Shown here: one piece after another, positions 22,741 through 32,484 of the stretch
Layout of the letters: each line of letters opens with the position of its first letter
Numbering within the stretch: the stretch's first letter is position 1
NCBI RefSeq assembly: GCF_002934235.1
Contig: NZ_PTIS01000023.1
Coordinates: 1-34,308 of the forward strand
Length of the DNA stretch: 34,308 nucleotides
Origin: Clostridium algidicarnis DSM 15099
GTDB taxonomy: Bacteria > Bacillota > Clostridia > Clostridiales > Clostridiaceae
Reading direction: 5' to 3'
Program-made: the position numbers and the translations under genes
The notes under the pieces: model-generated
What the model was told of the DNA's origin: nothing
The model's input: only the letters and a program-made list of their open reading frames with translations
Database searches by the model: none

Positions 22741-24984
22741 ATGGAATTAAAAGAACTTTTAAACAAAGAGCAATATGAAGCGGCTACAACAATAGAAGGA
22801 CCTTTGTTAATATTAGCAGGAGCAGGATCTGGTAAGACTAGAGTTTTGACATACAGGATAGCGCACATGGTAGAAGATTTAAATATATACCCATCTCAGA
22901 TTTTGGCTATAACATTTACTAATAAAGCAGGTCAAGAAATGAGAGAAAGAGTGAAGTCTCTAATTGGAGAAACAGCAGACAATATGTGGATATCAACCTT
23001 CCACTCTAGCTGCGTTAGAATTTTAAGAAGAGAAATAGATAAGTTAGGATACAAAAAAAGTTTTACTATCTATGACAGCTATGACCAAAAGTCTTTGGTT
23101 AAACAATGCATGGAAGAATTAGATATTAATGATAAAGATATTACAGAAAATGAGATAATAAGCAAGATAGGGAAAGCTAAAGATAATCTAGTTACAGCAT
23201 CAACTTATAAGAGAGAAAATGAAAGTAACTTTAGAGAAAATAAGATAGCTGAGATTTATGAACTTTATCAACGTAAATTAAAAAATAATAATGCTTTAGA
23301 TTTCGATGATTTAATATTCAAAACTGTAGAGTTATTTAATTCATATCCTGATGTATTAGAGTTTTATCAAAAGAAGTTTAAATATATAATGGTAGATGAG
23401 TACCAAGATACAAATAAGTGTCAATACGAATTTGTAAGATTACTTGCTAAAGAAAGTAGAAATATTTGTGTAGTTGGTGATGATGATCAGTGTATTTATG
23501 AGTGGAGAGGTGCAGATATTAGAAATATCTTGGACTTTGAAAAGGATTATCCAGATGCTAAAGTTATAAAACTTGAAGAAAACTATAGATCTATGGAAAA
23601 TATATTAGAAGCAGCTAACACAGTAATAAGCAATAATAGCGAGAGAAAAAACAAGGTTTTGAGAACTTCTAATGAAAAGGGAGAAAAACTTAAGGTATAT
23701 AGGGCTTATTCTGATATGGATGAAGCACAGTTTATTTCATCTGAAATAAAGAGAATGATAAAAGAAGAAGAAAAGACTTATAAAGATTTTGCAATACTTT
23801 ATAGAACTAATGCACAGTCACGTATATTTGAAGATATTTTTATGCGCGCAGATATACCTTATAGAATAATTGGTGGATTAAAGTTCTATGATAGAAAAGA
23901 AATAAAAGATATAATGGCTTATTTAAAATTTATAAACAACCCAGAAGATGAAGTAAGCTTAAGAAGAATAATAAATGTACCTAAAAGAAATATTGGAGAT
24001 ACAACATGTTCTAAGCTTCAGGAATTTTCTGTTTCTATAGAAGATGATTTATATAATGTTATGGTAGATGCTAAAAGTATACCAGGATTAACGCAAAGAA
24101 ACATAAATGCTATACTTAAGTTTACAACTTTAATGGATGATCTTATTGATATGAAAGAGCAACTATCAGTTTCTAAGTTTATAGAGTATATCCTTAATGA
24201 AAGTGGTTATATTAAGGAATTAGAAAAAACTAATAATCCTGAGGATAAAAGTAGAGTAGAAAACTTAAAAGAATTGGTTTCAGCAGCTGTAGACTTTGAA
24301 AGAAGCTCAGAGGATAAAACCCTTTCAGCATTTTTAGAAAAGACTACTCTTGTATCAGATATAGATAATTTTGATAGAGAAGCAGATACATTGGTACTTA
24401 TGACTGTTCATAGTGCAAAGGGATTGGAGTTTCCTGTAGTATTCATGGTGGGTATGGAAAACGGAATATTCCCTGGTAATGCATCTTTAAATGATCAAAA
24501 GGAAATGGAAGAGTCAAGGAGGCTTTGTTATGTTGGTATAACAAGAGCCAAAGAAAAGCTATATATGACATCAGCAGAAGTTAGAAGAGTATTTGGAAGA
24601 GCGGTTAGTTATAGTCAATCTGACTTTATAGATGAAATAAATCCAGAACTTGTAGAACATATTAAGGTGAAGACATTAAGAGAACCTAGAAAAAGAACAA
24701 AAGCAAAGGCGGAGTATAATCCTCATAGTTTAAGAGCAGATTATAGTGAGGAATCTTTTACTAAGGCATTAAATAGAATGGAAGAAAAGATACAAAAGGG
24801 TACCGGTGAATTACTTACAAAAAAAGAAGCAACCATTGGTAGGAAGATAGAGCATTCAAGATTTGGAGTAGGTACTATAATAAATACTCTAGAAGAAGAG
24901 GATGATTTAAAAATAACTATAGCATTTGATAATATGGGAGTAAAACAATTTATACTTAGTTTAACCCCTTTACAATTATTGTAA
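22741..24984 (+). CDS. pcrA: UvrD/PcrA-type DNA helicase
   Basis: This 747-residue superfamily 1 helicase unwinds DNA 3' to 5' in repair and in removal of recombination or replication blocks. Walker A is AGAGSGKT at 26-33, motif Ia contains AITFTNKAGQEMRER, and Walker B is VDEYQDTN near 218-225. Motif III is VGDDDQCIYEWRGAD, motif IV LEENYRS, motif V LMTVHSAKGLEFPVVF and motif VI LCYVGITRAKEKLY. The C-terminal tail, GRKIEHSRFGVGTI to the end, is the Tudor-like PcrA extension. The length is normal. AGGAGG precedes the start, with a terminator-like hairpin just before it. ligA follows after about 20 bp, so the two DNA-repair genes share an operon, as in many Firmicutes. Confidence 0.96.
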   Translation: MELKELLNKEQYEAATTIEGPLLILAGAGSGKTRVLTYRIAHMVEDLNIYPSQILAITFTNKAGQEMRERVKSLIGETADNMWISTFHSSCVRILRREIDKLGYKKSFTIYDSYDQKSLVKQCMEELDINDKDITENEIISKIGKAKDNLVTASTYKRENESNFRENKIAEIYELYQRKLKNNNALDFDDLIFKTVELFNSYPDVLEFYQKKFKYIMVDEYQDTNKCQYEFVRLLAKESRNICVVGDDDQCIYEWRGADIRNILDFEKDYPDAKVIKLEENYRSMENILEAANTVISNNSERKNKVLRTSNEKGEKLKVYRAYSDMDEAQFISSEIKRMIKEEEKTYKDFAILYRTNAQSRIFEDIFMRADIPYRIIGGLKFYDRKEIKDIMAYLKFINNPEDEVSLRRIINVPKRNIGDTTCSKLQEFSVSIEDDLYNVMVDAKSIPGLTQRNINAILKFTTLMDDLIDMKEQLSVSKFIEYILNESGYIKELEKTNNPEDKSRVENLKELVSAAVDFERSSEDKTLSAFLEKTTLVSDIDNFDREADTLVLMTVHSAKGLEFPVVFMVGMENGIFPGNASLNDQKEMEESRRLCYVGITRAKEKLYMTSAEVRRVFGRAVSYSQSDFIDEINPELVEHIKVKTLREPRKRTKAKAEYNPHSLRADYSEESFTKALNRMEEKIQKGTGELLTKKEATIGRKIEHSRFGVGTIINTLEEEDDLKITIAFDNMGVKQFILSLTPLQLL

Positions 24985-25006
24985 TACGTTATAAGGAGTG
25001 AAGCTT

Positions 25007-27001
25007 TTGGATATGAATGAAAATAAAATTATAGACCTTATTGAAGAGCTTAATAGATATGCTTATGAGTATTATGTTCTTAATAATATTTCAATTAGTG
25101 ATAAAGAATATGATAAAAAGTATGATGAATTAGTAAGACTTGAAAAAGAAACTGGAATCATACTCCCTTATTCTCCAACTCAAAGAGTTGGAGATATGGT
25201 TTTACCCCAATTTAATAAATATGTCCATAAAGCTTCTTTATGGAGCCTTGATAAAGCTCAAAGTATCGAAACATTAAAAGAATGGCATAAAAGGAACATA
25301 AAGATAGTAGAAAGTTATAATCAAACTGCAAGTATTCCCTTGCCAAAGTTAACCTATGTTTTAACCAAAAAATTTGATGGTCTTACTATTAATTGCACTT
25401 ATAATGAAGATGGAGTATTAATTAAGGTAGCTACAAGAGGAACAGGAATTGTAGGGGAAGATGTTACAGCTCAAGCTAAAACAATAAAAAGCCTTCCGCT
25501 AAAGATACCTTATGATAGTACCATAGAAATCCATGGTGAGGCCGTAATGACTAGAAAGGCTTTTAATAAATATAATGAAAGCGCTAAGGTACCCCTAAAA
25601 AATTTAAGAAATGGTGCTGCAGGTGCTCTTAGAAATTTAAATGTTAAAGAAACTGAAAGACGGAATCTTTCTGCATTTTTTTATGATATAGGATATAACG
25701 AAGGAAGACCTTTTGAAACCTATGTTGATATGCTTAATTTTATTAGAGATATGGGGTTTTATTTAGATAGCTATATGAAAGTATGCAGTACTGTAGAAGA
25801 AATAGAAGAAGAAATAAAATACATAGATAATATACGATTAGATTTAGAATATGATATTGATGGTGTTGTAATTGCCATAAATGATATTAGAACAAGAGAA
25901 CTTTTGGGGTATACTGTAAAGTTTCCAAAATGGGCTATAGCATTTAAATTTGAGGCAGAGGAAGCAACAACTAAACTTTTATCTGTGGAATGGAATATAG
26001 GAAGAAGTGGGAGAGTTAGTCCTACTGCATTGTTAGAACCTGTAGAGCTTGCTGGAGCAACAGTAAGACGTGCTACTTTAAATAATATGGACGATATAAA
26101 TAGAAAAAAGGTTAGAATTGGATCCAATGTTCTTGTAAGAAGATCAAATGATGTTATACCTGAAATAATGGGGGTTACTTTAGAAAATACTAAAGATACC
26201 TTAGAAATTGTTCCGCCAACTAATTGTCCTTGGTGCAATAGTAAACTTATATTGGTAGGAGCTCATTATTTTTGTGAAAACAGTTTATCTTGCAAGCCAC
26301 AAATGGTTAAAAGCTTAGTACATTATGCTAGCAGAGAGGCCATGAATATACAAGGATTTAGTGAAAAGACTGCAGAACAATTATTTGAAAAGTTGAATGT
26401 AAAGTCCATACCAGATTTATATAGAGTTAAGAAAGAAGAATTATTAACTTTGGAGGGATTTGCTAAGAAAAAGGCTCAAAATCTTTTAAATGCAATAGAA
26501 AGTAGTAAAGATTGTGATCTTTCAGCATTTATATATGCCTTAAGTATTCCAAACGTTGGAATAAAGACGGCAAAGGATTTAGTAAGTAAATTAAAAACTT
26601 TAGAAAATATAAGAAATGCAAGTTTTGAGGAACTTACTGCTGTAGAGGATGTAGGGGACATAGTTGCACAAAATATATTGAAGTTTTTTTCTGATGAAAA
26701 AATTAATGAAAGCATACAAGAATTATTTATGCTTGGTATTTCACCTAAATATGAAGAAAAAGATATAAAGGCTAACATTTTTGAAGATAAAACAATTGTA
26801 GTTACTGGGTCCTTAGAAAACTATACTAGGTTAAGTATAAAAGAAAAGCTAGAATCATTAGGTGCAACAGTATCTGGTAGTGTAAGTAAAAAAACTGATT
26901 ATGTTATAGTTGGTGAAGAAGCTGGATCAAAATATGATAAGGCTAAAGAACTGAATTTAAAAATACTTACAGAAGAGGACTTTGAATCTATGCTAAAATA
27001 G
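25007..27001 (+). CDS. ligA: NAD-dependent DNA ligase
   Basis: This roughly 664-residue enzyme seals nicks in duplex DNA using NAD. In order it shows the Ia domain ([15 protein letters not shown]), the SPTQRVG motif, the adenylation lysine K122 in [22 protein letters not shown], the OB domain [21 protein letters not shown], and a zinc finger with C407, C410, C423 and C429. Helix-hairpin-helix repeats and a C-terminal BRCT domain (about 590-664, [11 protein letters not shown]) follow. The second zinc pair is C-x5-C where most LigA have C-x4-C, and [10 protein letters not shown] replaces the usual MLSLDNAF. Both recall other clostridial ligases from memory. TTG 25007, eight bases after AAGGAG, is preferred; ATG 25013 is the alternative. 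It lies about 20 bp after pcrA. Confidence 0.94.
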   Translation: MDMNENKIIDLIEELNRYAYEYYVLNNISISDKEYDKKYDELVRLEKETGIILPYSPTQRVGDMVLPQFNKYVHKASLWSLDKAQSIETLKEWHKRNIKIVESYNQTASIPLPKLTYVLTKKFDGLTINCTYNEDGVLIKVATRGTGIVGEDVTAQAKTIKSLPLKIPYDSTIEIHGEAVMTRKAFNKYNESAKVPLKNLRNGAAGALRNLNVKETERRNLSAFFYDIGYNEGRPFETYVDMLNFIRDMGFYLDSYMKVCSTVEEIEEEIKYIDNIRLDLEYDIDGVVIAINDIRTRELLGYTVKFPKWAIAFKFEAEEATTKLLSVEWNIGRSGRVSPTALLEPVELAGATVRRATLNNMDDINRKKVRIGSNVLVRRSNDVIPEIMGVTLENTKDTLEIVPPTNCPWCNSKLILVGAHYFCENSLSCKPQMVKSLVHYASREAMNIQGFSEKTAEQLFEKLNVKSIPDLYRVKKEELLTLEGFAKKKAQNLLNAIESSKDCDLSAFIYALSIPNVGIKTAKDLVSKLKTLENIRNASFEELTAVEDVGDIVAQNILKFFSDEKINESIQELFMLGISPKYEEKDIKANIFEDKTIVVTGSLENYTRLSIKEKLESLGATVSGSVSKKTDYVIVGEEAGSKYDKAKELNLKILTEEDFESMLK

Positions 27002-27029
27002 AAAGTATTCTTTTACTGGAGGAATAAAT

Positions 27030-27299
27030 ATGAAAAAGGCAATAGATTATCTATGTTGGGGATTTGTAGCTATTACCATAGTAGTTATGACGCTTACTGT
27101 AATATCCACCTATCAATACATATATATAGCATACTTTAATAATTACTATATGGTAGAAGTGTTTTTAGCAATAACTATGTTACTTTGGTCTATAAAGTTT
27201 TTAACATGGGGTGAACTACCTAAAAGAAAACTATACTCTTTTTTCTGCTTTTTTGTAGCTTCGGCAGCTATATTTTTTAGAGTATCACAGGTATTTTAA
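27030..27299 (+). CDS. Small membrane protein, three predicted spans
   Basis: This 89-residue protein has hydrophobic segments at about 8-28, 38-60 and 68-86, separated by short loops; the loop GELPKRKLY is basic and probably cytoplasmic. AGGAGG lies before the start. I recognise no family. It follows ligA by 28 bp in the same direction and is followed by a terminator at 27384, so it is probably the last gene of the pcrA-ligA transcript. That position does not itself imply a DNA-repair role. Confidence 0.72.
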   Translation: MKKAIDYLCWGFVAITIVVMTLTVISTYQYIYIAYFNNYYMVEVFLAITMLLWSIKFLTWGELPKRKLYSFFCFFVASAAIFFRVSQVF

Positions 27300-27383
27300 G
27301 TTAAGAATCTTTGAAATAAACCATAAATAAGATAAGTGGAATATGAATTTTTACATATTAAATCTATTTAATAAGTTTAATGA

Positions 27384-27437
27384 AAAATGCCTTTTTCTGT
27401 ATCTAGCTGAGATTAGATACAGAAAGAGGCATTTTAT
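27384..27437. terminator. Bidirectional terminator between convergent small genes
   Basis: A near-perfect stem of about 22 bp runs from AAAATGCC (27384-27391) to its partner GGCATTTT (27428-27435), with A- and T-rich flanks on both sides. It ends the rightward pcrA-ligA unit and the leftward small gene at 27466-27729. Confidence 0.9.
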
Positions 27438-27465
27438 ATGTAGATTTATTTAGAATATAGAAGAA

Positions 27466-27729
27466 TTAAATTTTGCTTGTATCTTTGTTTTTGTCTTTAT
27501 ATTTACATTCATCTTTATTTGTATCATTATATTCATCAAATAATTTATTACAAGTTTCTTTATCTTTTTTTGACGCTATCATATATATATTTTGAGTCAT
27601 TTTTTCCATAAGATAATTTTTATATTTTAATTGGGACAATATCTTATTAATCATGATAAAAGATAGTACACTAACAGATGATAAAATAATCATTGTGATG
27701 ATACCTATAATTTCTATTGTAAGCAGCAT
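27466..27729 (-). CDS. Small single-span membrane protein with charged tail
   Basis: This 87-residue protein has one N-terminal hydrophobic segment (about 4-30, IEIIGIITMIILSSVSVLSF) and then a cytoplasmic-looking, strongly Lys/Asp/Glu-rich tail with two cysteines. The layout resembles many small clostridial membrane proteins of unknown role; I do not recognise it. TTTGGAGG lies eight bases before the ATG. It is transcribed alone, toward the shared terminator. Confidence 0.65.
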   Translation of the reverse strand: MLLTIEIIGIITMIILSSVSVLSFIMINKILSQLKYKNYLMEKMTQNIYMIASKKDKETCNKLFDEYNDTNKDECKYKDKNKDTSKI

Positions 27730-27836
27730 TCATAAAACCTCCAAAGTTTAATTTTCATAACTTTTATAAATAATTATATCACACCACATACTCTATAGTA
27801 CATATAATAATATAATAATAATATTTTGGAGTTAAT

Positions 27837-28313
27837 ATGGAACTGATATATAAAGTATATTATAAGTTAAATAAAAAATTAATAAACAATGAAAAAGAAT
27901 ATTTAAAATCTATAGATATAGATAAAATATATGATTCTATTATAAAAGAATGCTGGAAGTATTCTATTCAATATGAATTAATTCTTAAAAATAAATATGT
28001 TTTAGAAATTATGTTGTATGGAAAGAGATGCAATAGGTTATTAAAATTTCATAAAAGCACATATGTTACATATGAAGATTATTTAAGCTTTTTATATAAG
28101 TGTAATAATGTAAATATAGACAAGGCTTATTATATATCCACCGGTTTTTTTAAAAAAGAAGTTATCAATGCTAATCATTATGAAAAGTTGCCTTTTAAAA
28201 TAATTTTAGAAGATAACGTTAGATTTATATCAAAACAAATGATGATGAATTCAAAACACAAAGATCGATTAAGCAGAAATTATATAAGGTTTTATGGATA
28301 TATACCGGATTGA
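27837..28313 (+). CDS. Hypothetical protein with a faint Mrr-like segment
   Basis: This 158-residue protein is soluble, basic and Lys/Tyr/Asn-rich, without a signal or membrane segment. The stretch KAYYISTGFFKKEVINANHY followed by PFKIILEDNVRF recalls the later part of the Mrr-type restriction-endonuclease fold, where strands read like fvTTgxFtkeAxxxA...i.LIDG. The catalytic D...E-x-K triad is not convincingly present, so any such domain may be degenerate or non-catalytic. This is inference from a short pattern. A GGAG site precedes the ATG. It lies between the leftward small membrane gene and an orphan binding protein and appears to be a single gene. Confidence 0.62.
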   Translation: MELIYKVYYKLNKKLINNEKEYLKSIDIDKIYDSIIKECWKYSIQYELILKNKYVLEIMLYGKRCNRLLKFHKSTYVTYEDYLSFLYKCNNVNIDKAYYISTGFFKKEVINANHYEKLPFKIILEDNVRFISKQMMMNSKHKDRLSRNYIRFYGYIPD

Positions 28314-28393
28314 AATATGATTAAAAGTTATAAATTAGGTAATAATATATAATAGATTAATTATAATAAAGGTGTATATAGGAGCTAAATATT

Positions 28394-30019
28394 ATGATAA
28401 AAAGAATATTCTTGTTTGTTTTTATAGCTATCACGTTAATATTTTCAGGATGTATCCAAAAAAAAGATGCACCTATTGAGGATGAGAGAGACAATGTAAT
28501 TATAGGTATGCAATCCATTCCTAAAGGATTAGATTCTGAAGATACATATAATTCTAGAGAGGAAGACATAATTTGTGCTCTTTTCGATGGATTAGTTGAA
28601 AAAAATGATAATGGTGAGATAAAAGGTGCCCTTGCAAAAGAATGGAGTATAAGTGAAGATGGGCTTAGTTATATATTTATTCTAAAAGAGGACATAACAT
28701 GGAGCGATGGAAAGCAGATTGAAGCAAAACATTTTGTAGAACTATTTAGACAAATACTTAGTCCAAGCGAAGACAGTAAAAATATTTCAGAGCTATATAG
28801 CATTTTTGGAGCAGAAGACTATAACAAGGGTAAAAAGCCTCAGGGAGAAGTAGCTATTATATCAACAGATAAGAAAACACTTCAAATAAGATTAAATTAT
28901 AGAAATGACAAATTATTAGATACTCTTTCTAAGCCTAGATACAGACTTAGAAAAGACTTTGAAGTATTAAAATCATGGAAAGAAAATTATAAGCAGATAG
29001 TTTATACAGGAGCATATAAAATTACAGATTTAAAAGAAAAAGACGGAGAAAATACAATTGTTTTAAAAAAGAATAATAACTATCATGATAAAGACAGTAT
29101 TTTGACTGAAGAAATTATTTTAGATAATGTAGCAAATTCAGAAATGGGTATGGCAAAGTTTGATACAAATCAAATAGATGTATTTTTTTCCCCACCTATA
29201 AGTGAAATAGATAGATTAAAGTCCACAGAAAATATTATATATATAACTCTTCAAGATTTTAATTCTATAATATTTAATTTTAAGAGTCCCTTTGCTTCGA
29301 AAATAGATTTTAGAAAAGCTATTGAAGAAGCTCTCCTAGCATCATTAGATGAAACTAAAGTTAGTGAAAAGTTTAATGTAAACCTTGCTAAAGGAGAAAT
29401 ATTTAATGATTCTAGTACAAAAGTAGTATTTTCAAATGAAAATAAAGATATTAATCTTAGATATGATCTGTTTTCTGCTAATAGTAAAATAAAGGATTTG
29501 GTAACTGAACAAAATAATAAAACTCTAAACATATTATGTGTAGATAATGAAAAAAATAAATTGTTAATGGAATCATTAAAAGATATCATAGAAAAAGAAT
29601 TTAATATAAAAAGTACAATTTATTATTATAAAGATAAAGATATAGAAAATGAGTTAACTAAAGAAAACTATGATATGGCATTAGTAGAATATACTCATAT
29701 TGGAACTAAAGAAAGTTTTTTGAGGTCTTGGTACAATACCCATGGTAAAGAAGTGAACTATAACAGCGAACTTTTAGATAAAGGTTTAATTAAGATAAAA
29801 GGTGAAAATAATAATCTAATAAAAGAAAATTTAATAAAGGGAATGGAATTAGAATTAAAAAAGGACTTACCCCTAATACCTATTGCTAATAACAATTTAT
29901 TTATATGTAAAAACAATAACATTGAAGGTATATATATGGATGGAAATGAAAATATAATTATTAAAAATATAACTAAAAGTACAGATTTAAATGAAGAACT
30001 AAAAGAAAAAGAGTTTTAG
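28394..30019 (+). CDS. Orphan OppA-like substrate-binding lipoprotein
   Basis: This 541-residue protein starts with a lipoprotein signal (MIKRIFLFVFIAITLIFSGC, lipobox FSGC at about 17-20). The body is a family 5 solute-binding protein: EWSISEDGLSYIFILKEDI, TWSDGKQIEAKHFVELFRQI and TGAYKITDLKEKDGENTIVL are diagnostic. The C-terminal half is poorer in family motifs and very rich in Lys, Asn and Glu. No permease or ATPase genes accompany it, so it either serves the Opp system encoded at 9921-15569 or another one, or acts as a receptor. AGGAGC lies upstream. The stop codon is inside the stem of the bidirectional terminator that follows. Confidence 0.86.
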   Translation: MIKRIFLFVFIAITLIFSGCIQKKDAPIEDERDNVIIGMQSIPKGLDSEDTYNSREEDIICALFDGLVEKNDNGEIKGALAKEWSISEDGLSYIFILKEDITWSDGKQIEAKHFVELFRQILSPSEDSKNISELYSIFGAEDYNKGKKPQGEVAIISTDKKTLQIRLNYRNDKLLDTLSKPRYRLRKDFEVLKSWKENYKQIVYTGAYKITDLKEKDGENTIVLKKNNNYHDKDSILTEEIILDNVANSEMGMAKFDTNQIDVFFSPPISEIDRLKSTENIIYITLQDFNSIIFNFKSPFASKIDFRKAIEEALLASLDETKVSEKFNVNLAKGEIFNDSSTKVVFSNENKDINLRYDLFSANSKIKDLVTEQNNKTLNILCVDNEKNKLLMESLKDIIEKEFNIKSTIYYYKDKDIENELTKENYDMALVEYTHIGTKESFLRSWYNTHGKEVNYNSELLDKGLIKIKGENNNLIKENLIKGMELELKKDLPLIPIANNNLFICKNNNIEGIYMDGNENIIIKNITKSTDLNEELKEKEF

Positions 30020-30050
30020 ATAAATAAAAGATTATCTAAAACTCTTTTTT
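30006..30050. terminator. Bidirectional terminator
   Basis: AAAAAGAGTTTTAGATAA (30006 onward) pairs with TTATCTAAAACTCTTTTTT (to 30050). It contains the stop codon of the orphan binding-protein gene and also serves the convergent gene ending at 30079. Confidence 0.9.
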
Positions 30051-30078
30051 AAAAATTACGAAACTAAGAAGATGCTTA

Positions 30079-31458
30079 TTAACTGTTAGAGAGGTAAATC
30101 ATGTAAAGTAAACATTGGAAATACTTTGTTGAATCAAATACTTGCTTATTTATAGTGAACTCATCTTTTTTAACATTATATTTTATATCCTTTATTATAA
30201 CAGGGGCAACACCAGAGGTTTCAGGAGTAGGTAAAGTAGGAAGTTTAAAATAAATTTCATCTATTAAATCTTCTGATTTTAAAGTGTGATTTTTATATCT
30301 TTCTATACTATTTATATTAGGAGGTTCTGGCCAGCTACATACTATACCTGAATTTATAATATATTTTCTATAAATATATTCAAACTTAGCATTACTCTTT
30401 TCATCATTAGAAAATTTGTTTTTAAATACTAAAGCTAAAATATAAAAACAAATTTCATAAGAATTATAATCTATGTCTTTTTTAGAAGAATTTTTTAGTA
30501 AAACAAATTTTTCTTCATCACATAAATTAATTAATTCTTTGTAGATATCTTTACTAAAGTCTTCATATTTTGAAATTCCTGTAGTGTGATTAAAAAGTAT
30601 AGAGGTAATAAAAATTAATGAAGTATTTGAGATAGAGGTTGAATTATTTAAATTTCCTAACTCATCATGGATTAAATCCATAATATCAATGGTTAAAAGT
30701 AAAACATCATTATTATTATCAAATTTTAAGTAAATATTTAGTAGAGATAATATGTTTATCTTTTCGTGAAGAGACACGTTGTAGATCTCGTCTTTATATC
30801 TTAAAATCATGTCTAAAATATCCTTAGAAAAATTATAATATTCATCTGAATCTTCAGTTTTAGAAATTATACTATAAATAGCATAACAATTCATCATTAA
30901 GATTTGGTTGGAATATTTAAACTTTTTATTTTTAATTTCAAAATTTAATTCTTTTGTTATTGGGTCTGAAATATCTTTCTTATCTACAAACAGCCCTTCT
31001 TCATTTCTAAGATAAGAAGAATAAAAGTTTAATTGATGTTTTACTAGATTAATGTAGATATTATATAAGCCATAAAGTTCTTTATCTAAATCCTTGAATT
31101 TTTCATAATAATTAGCAAGTTCTAATAAACATAAAGTTAAGTACCCATTACTAGATATATTAACTTCTTTTTTAAAACTATCTTCATCCCAAAATACATT
31201 GTTTTTGTGAGTTAAAAGTTTAATATTAGATCGTTTATAGATACATAAAAGTGGAGAACTTTCTTTAAATGTGTTAATATCGAAGTTGGAAAATGTTTTG
31301 ATTTTAAGTTCTTTTAGGGGTATATTAATACCAAATTTAGAGTTTAAAACTATATGTTTTGTAGATTCTTTTGCAAAATAAAATAGTTGACTTTCTATCA
31401 TTTCGTTTGATAAGTTATTTAGTCTTAAAAATGGACCGATATATTTCAAAATCTTCAC
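30079..31458 (-). CDS. Hypothetical 459-residue protein
   Basis: I do not recognise a family. The protein is soluble, predicted mostly helical, rich in Leu, Ile, Lys, Asn and Asp, with no signal peptide or membrane span. Repeated helix pairs through about 95-370 (GYLTLCLLELANYYEKF, ILMMNCYAIYSIISK, INILSLLNIYLKF) suggest an alpha-alpha toroid or helical-repeat fold, as in many glycoside-processing proteins, but no catalytic motif stands out. The proline-rich SWPEPPNINSIERY and KLPTLPTPETSGVAPV near the end are the most distinctive stretches. The dyad ATCCTT-ATATA-AAGGAT lies upstream at 31470-31486 and may be an operator. It is a single leftward gene. Confidence 0.7.
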   Translation of the reverse strand: MKILKYIGPFLRLNNLSNEMIESQLFYFAKESTKHIVLNSKFGINIPLKELKIKTFSNFDINTFKESSPLLCIYKRSNIKLLTHKNNVFWDEDSFKKEVNISSNGYLTLCLLELANYYEKFKDLDKELYGLYNIYINLVKHQLNFYSSYLRNEEGLFVDKKDISDPITKELNFEIKNKKFKYSNQILMMNCYAIYSIISKTEDSDEYYNFSKDILDMILRYKDEIYNVSLHEKINILSLLNIYLKFDNNNDVLLLTIDIMDLIHDELGNLNNSTSISNTSLIFITSILFNHTTGISKYEDFSKDIYKELINLCDEEKFVLLKNSSKKDIDYNSYEICFYILALVFKNKFSNDEKSNAKFEYIYRKYIINSGIVCSWPEPPNINSIERYKNHTLKSEDLIDEIYFKLPTLPTPETSGVAPVIIKDIKYNVKKDEFTINKQVFDSTKYFQCLLYMIYLSNS

Positions 31459-31687
31459 CTCATAAAATAATCCTTATATAAAGGATATGTGATGAAAAGA
31501 TAAAAAGTGCTAAATAATCTATAATTAAAGGAAAAATTTTATATATGATGGCTTATTTTATAGTCAGTAAAGATTAAATGAAAAATAAATGGTAACAATT
31601 AGGATGCGTAATATTGTAAATACTTTGTATCTAATATTTCAAAGAGAATATTTTAAGTTGAAAAGTTATAAAAGTGGAGGTAATAAT

Positions 31688-32431
31688 GTGAGGATAGACG
31701 GAAGAAAAAACGATCAGATAAGACCGGTTAAGATTATAAGAAATTATACTAAATATGCTGAAGGATCAGTATTTATAGAGGTTGGAGATACTAAGGTTTT
31801 GTGTAATGCTTCAATTGAAGATAAAGTCCCTCCGTTTTTAAAAGGTAAGGGAGAAGGGTGGATAACCTGTGAGTATAATATGCTGCCAAGATCCACTGAA
31901 GTAAGAAAAATAAGAGATATATCTAGATTAAAAATAGATGGGAGAACTATGGAGATACAAAGACTTATAGGTAGAGCTTTAAGATCCGTAGTAGACCTTA
32001 AATTAATAGGTGAAAAGACTATATGGATAGATTGTGATGTTATTCAAGCAGATGGGGGAACTAGAACTACGGCTATTAATGGAGCATTTATAGCTATAGT
32101 AGACGCTATAAATAAAATACATAAGGAACGTCCATTTAAAGTTTATCCCATTAGAAACTTTTTAACAGCTGTAAGTGTAGGTATATTTGAGAATGAAAAA
32201 ATATTAGATTTATGTTACAAAGAAGATTGTAAGGCAAATGTAGATATGAATGTTGTAATGACTGAAGAAGGTGAATTTGTTGAGATACAAGGAACAGGAG
32301 AGAAAAACCCATTTTCAAGAAAAGATTTAGATGAGTTGCTTCATTTAGCTGAAAAAGGATCAAAACAAATGATAAATATTCAAAAAGATATTTTAAAAAT
32401 GGATTGTCTTTGGATAGGTACTGGTAAATAG
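31688..32431 (+). CDS. rph: Ribonuclease PH
   Basis: This 247-residue phosphorolytic 3'-5' exoribonuclease trims tRNA 3' ends. The N-terminus ([16 protein letters not shown]) is the normal RNase PH start. [20 protein letters not shown], then [36 protein letters not shown], the phosphate-site segment [13 protein letters not shown] and [13 protein letters not shown] complete the family pattern. The GTG at 31688 is chosen because GGAGG (31676-31680) lies seven bases before it and the protein then aligns with the family; an upstream in-frame ATG at 31589 would add 33 unrelated residues. It begins the rph-rdgB-yfcE run, about 50 bp before rdgB, and lies close to a tRNA cluster whose products are its substrates. 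Confidence 0.95.
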   Translation: MRIDGRKNDQIRPVKIIRNYTKYAEGSVFIEVGDTKVLCNASIEDKVPPFLKGKGEGWITCEYNMLPRSTEVRKIRDISRLKIDGRTMEIQRLIGRALRSVVDLKLIGEKTIWIDCDVIQADGGTRTTAINGAFIAIVDAINKIHKERPFKVYPIRNFLTAVSVGIFENEKILDLCYKEDCKANVDMNVVMTEEGEFVEIQGTGEKNPFSRKDLDELLHLAEKGSKQMINIQKDILKMDCLWIGTGK

Positions 32432-32484
32432 TTTAGGTATATATTAAAAGATGTTAGTTTTATTTTTAGATAGGAGTAGATAAA

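Noticed and set aside
25771-26238. A 155-residue leftward frame inside ligA
   Set aside because: It is a shadow of the conserved LigA adenylation and OB domains, without its own start signals.
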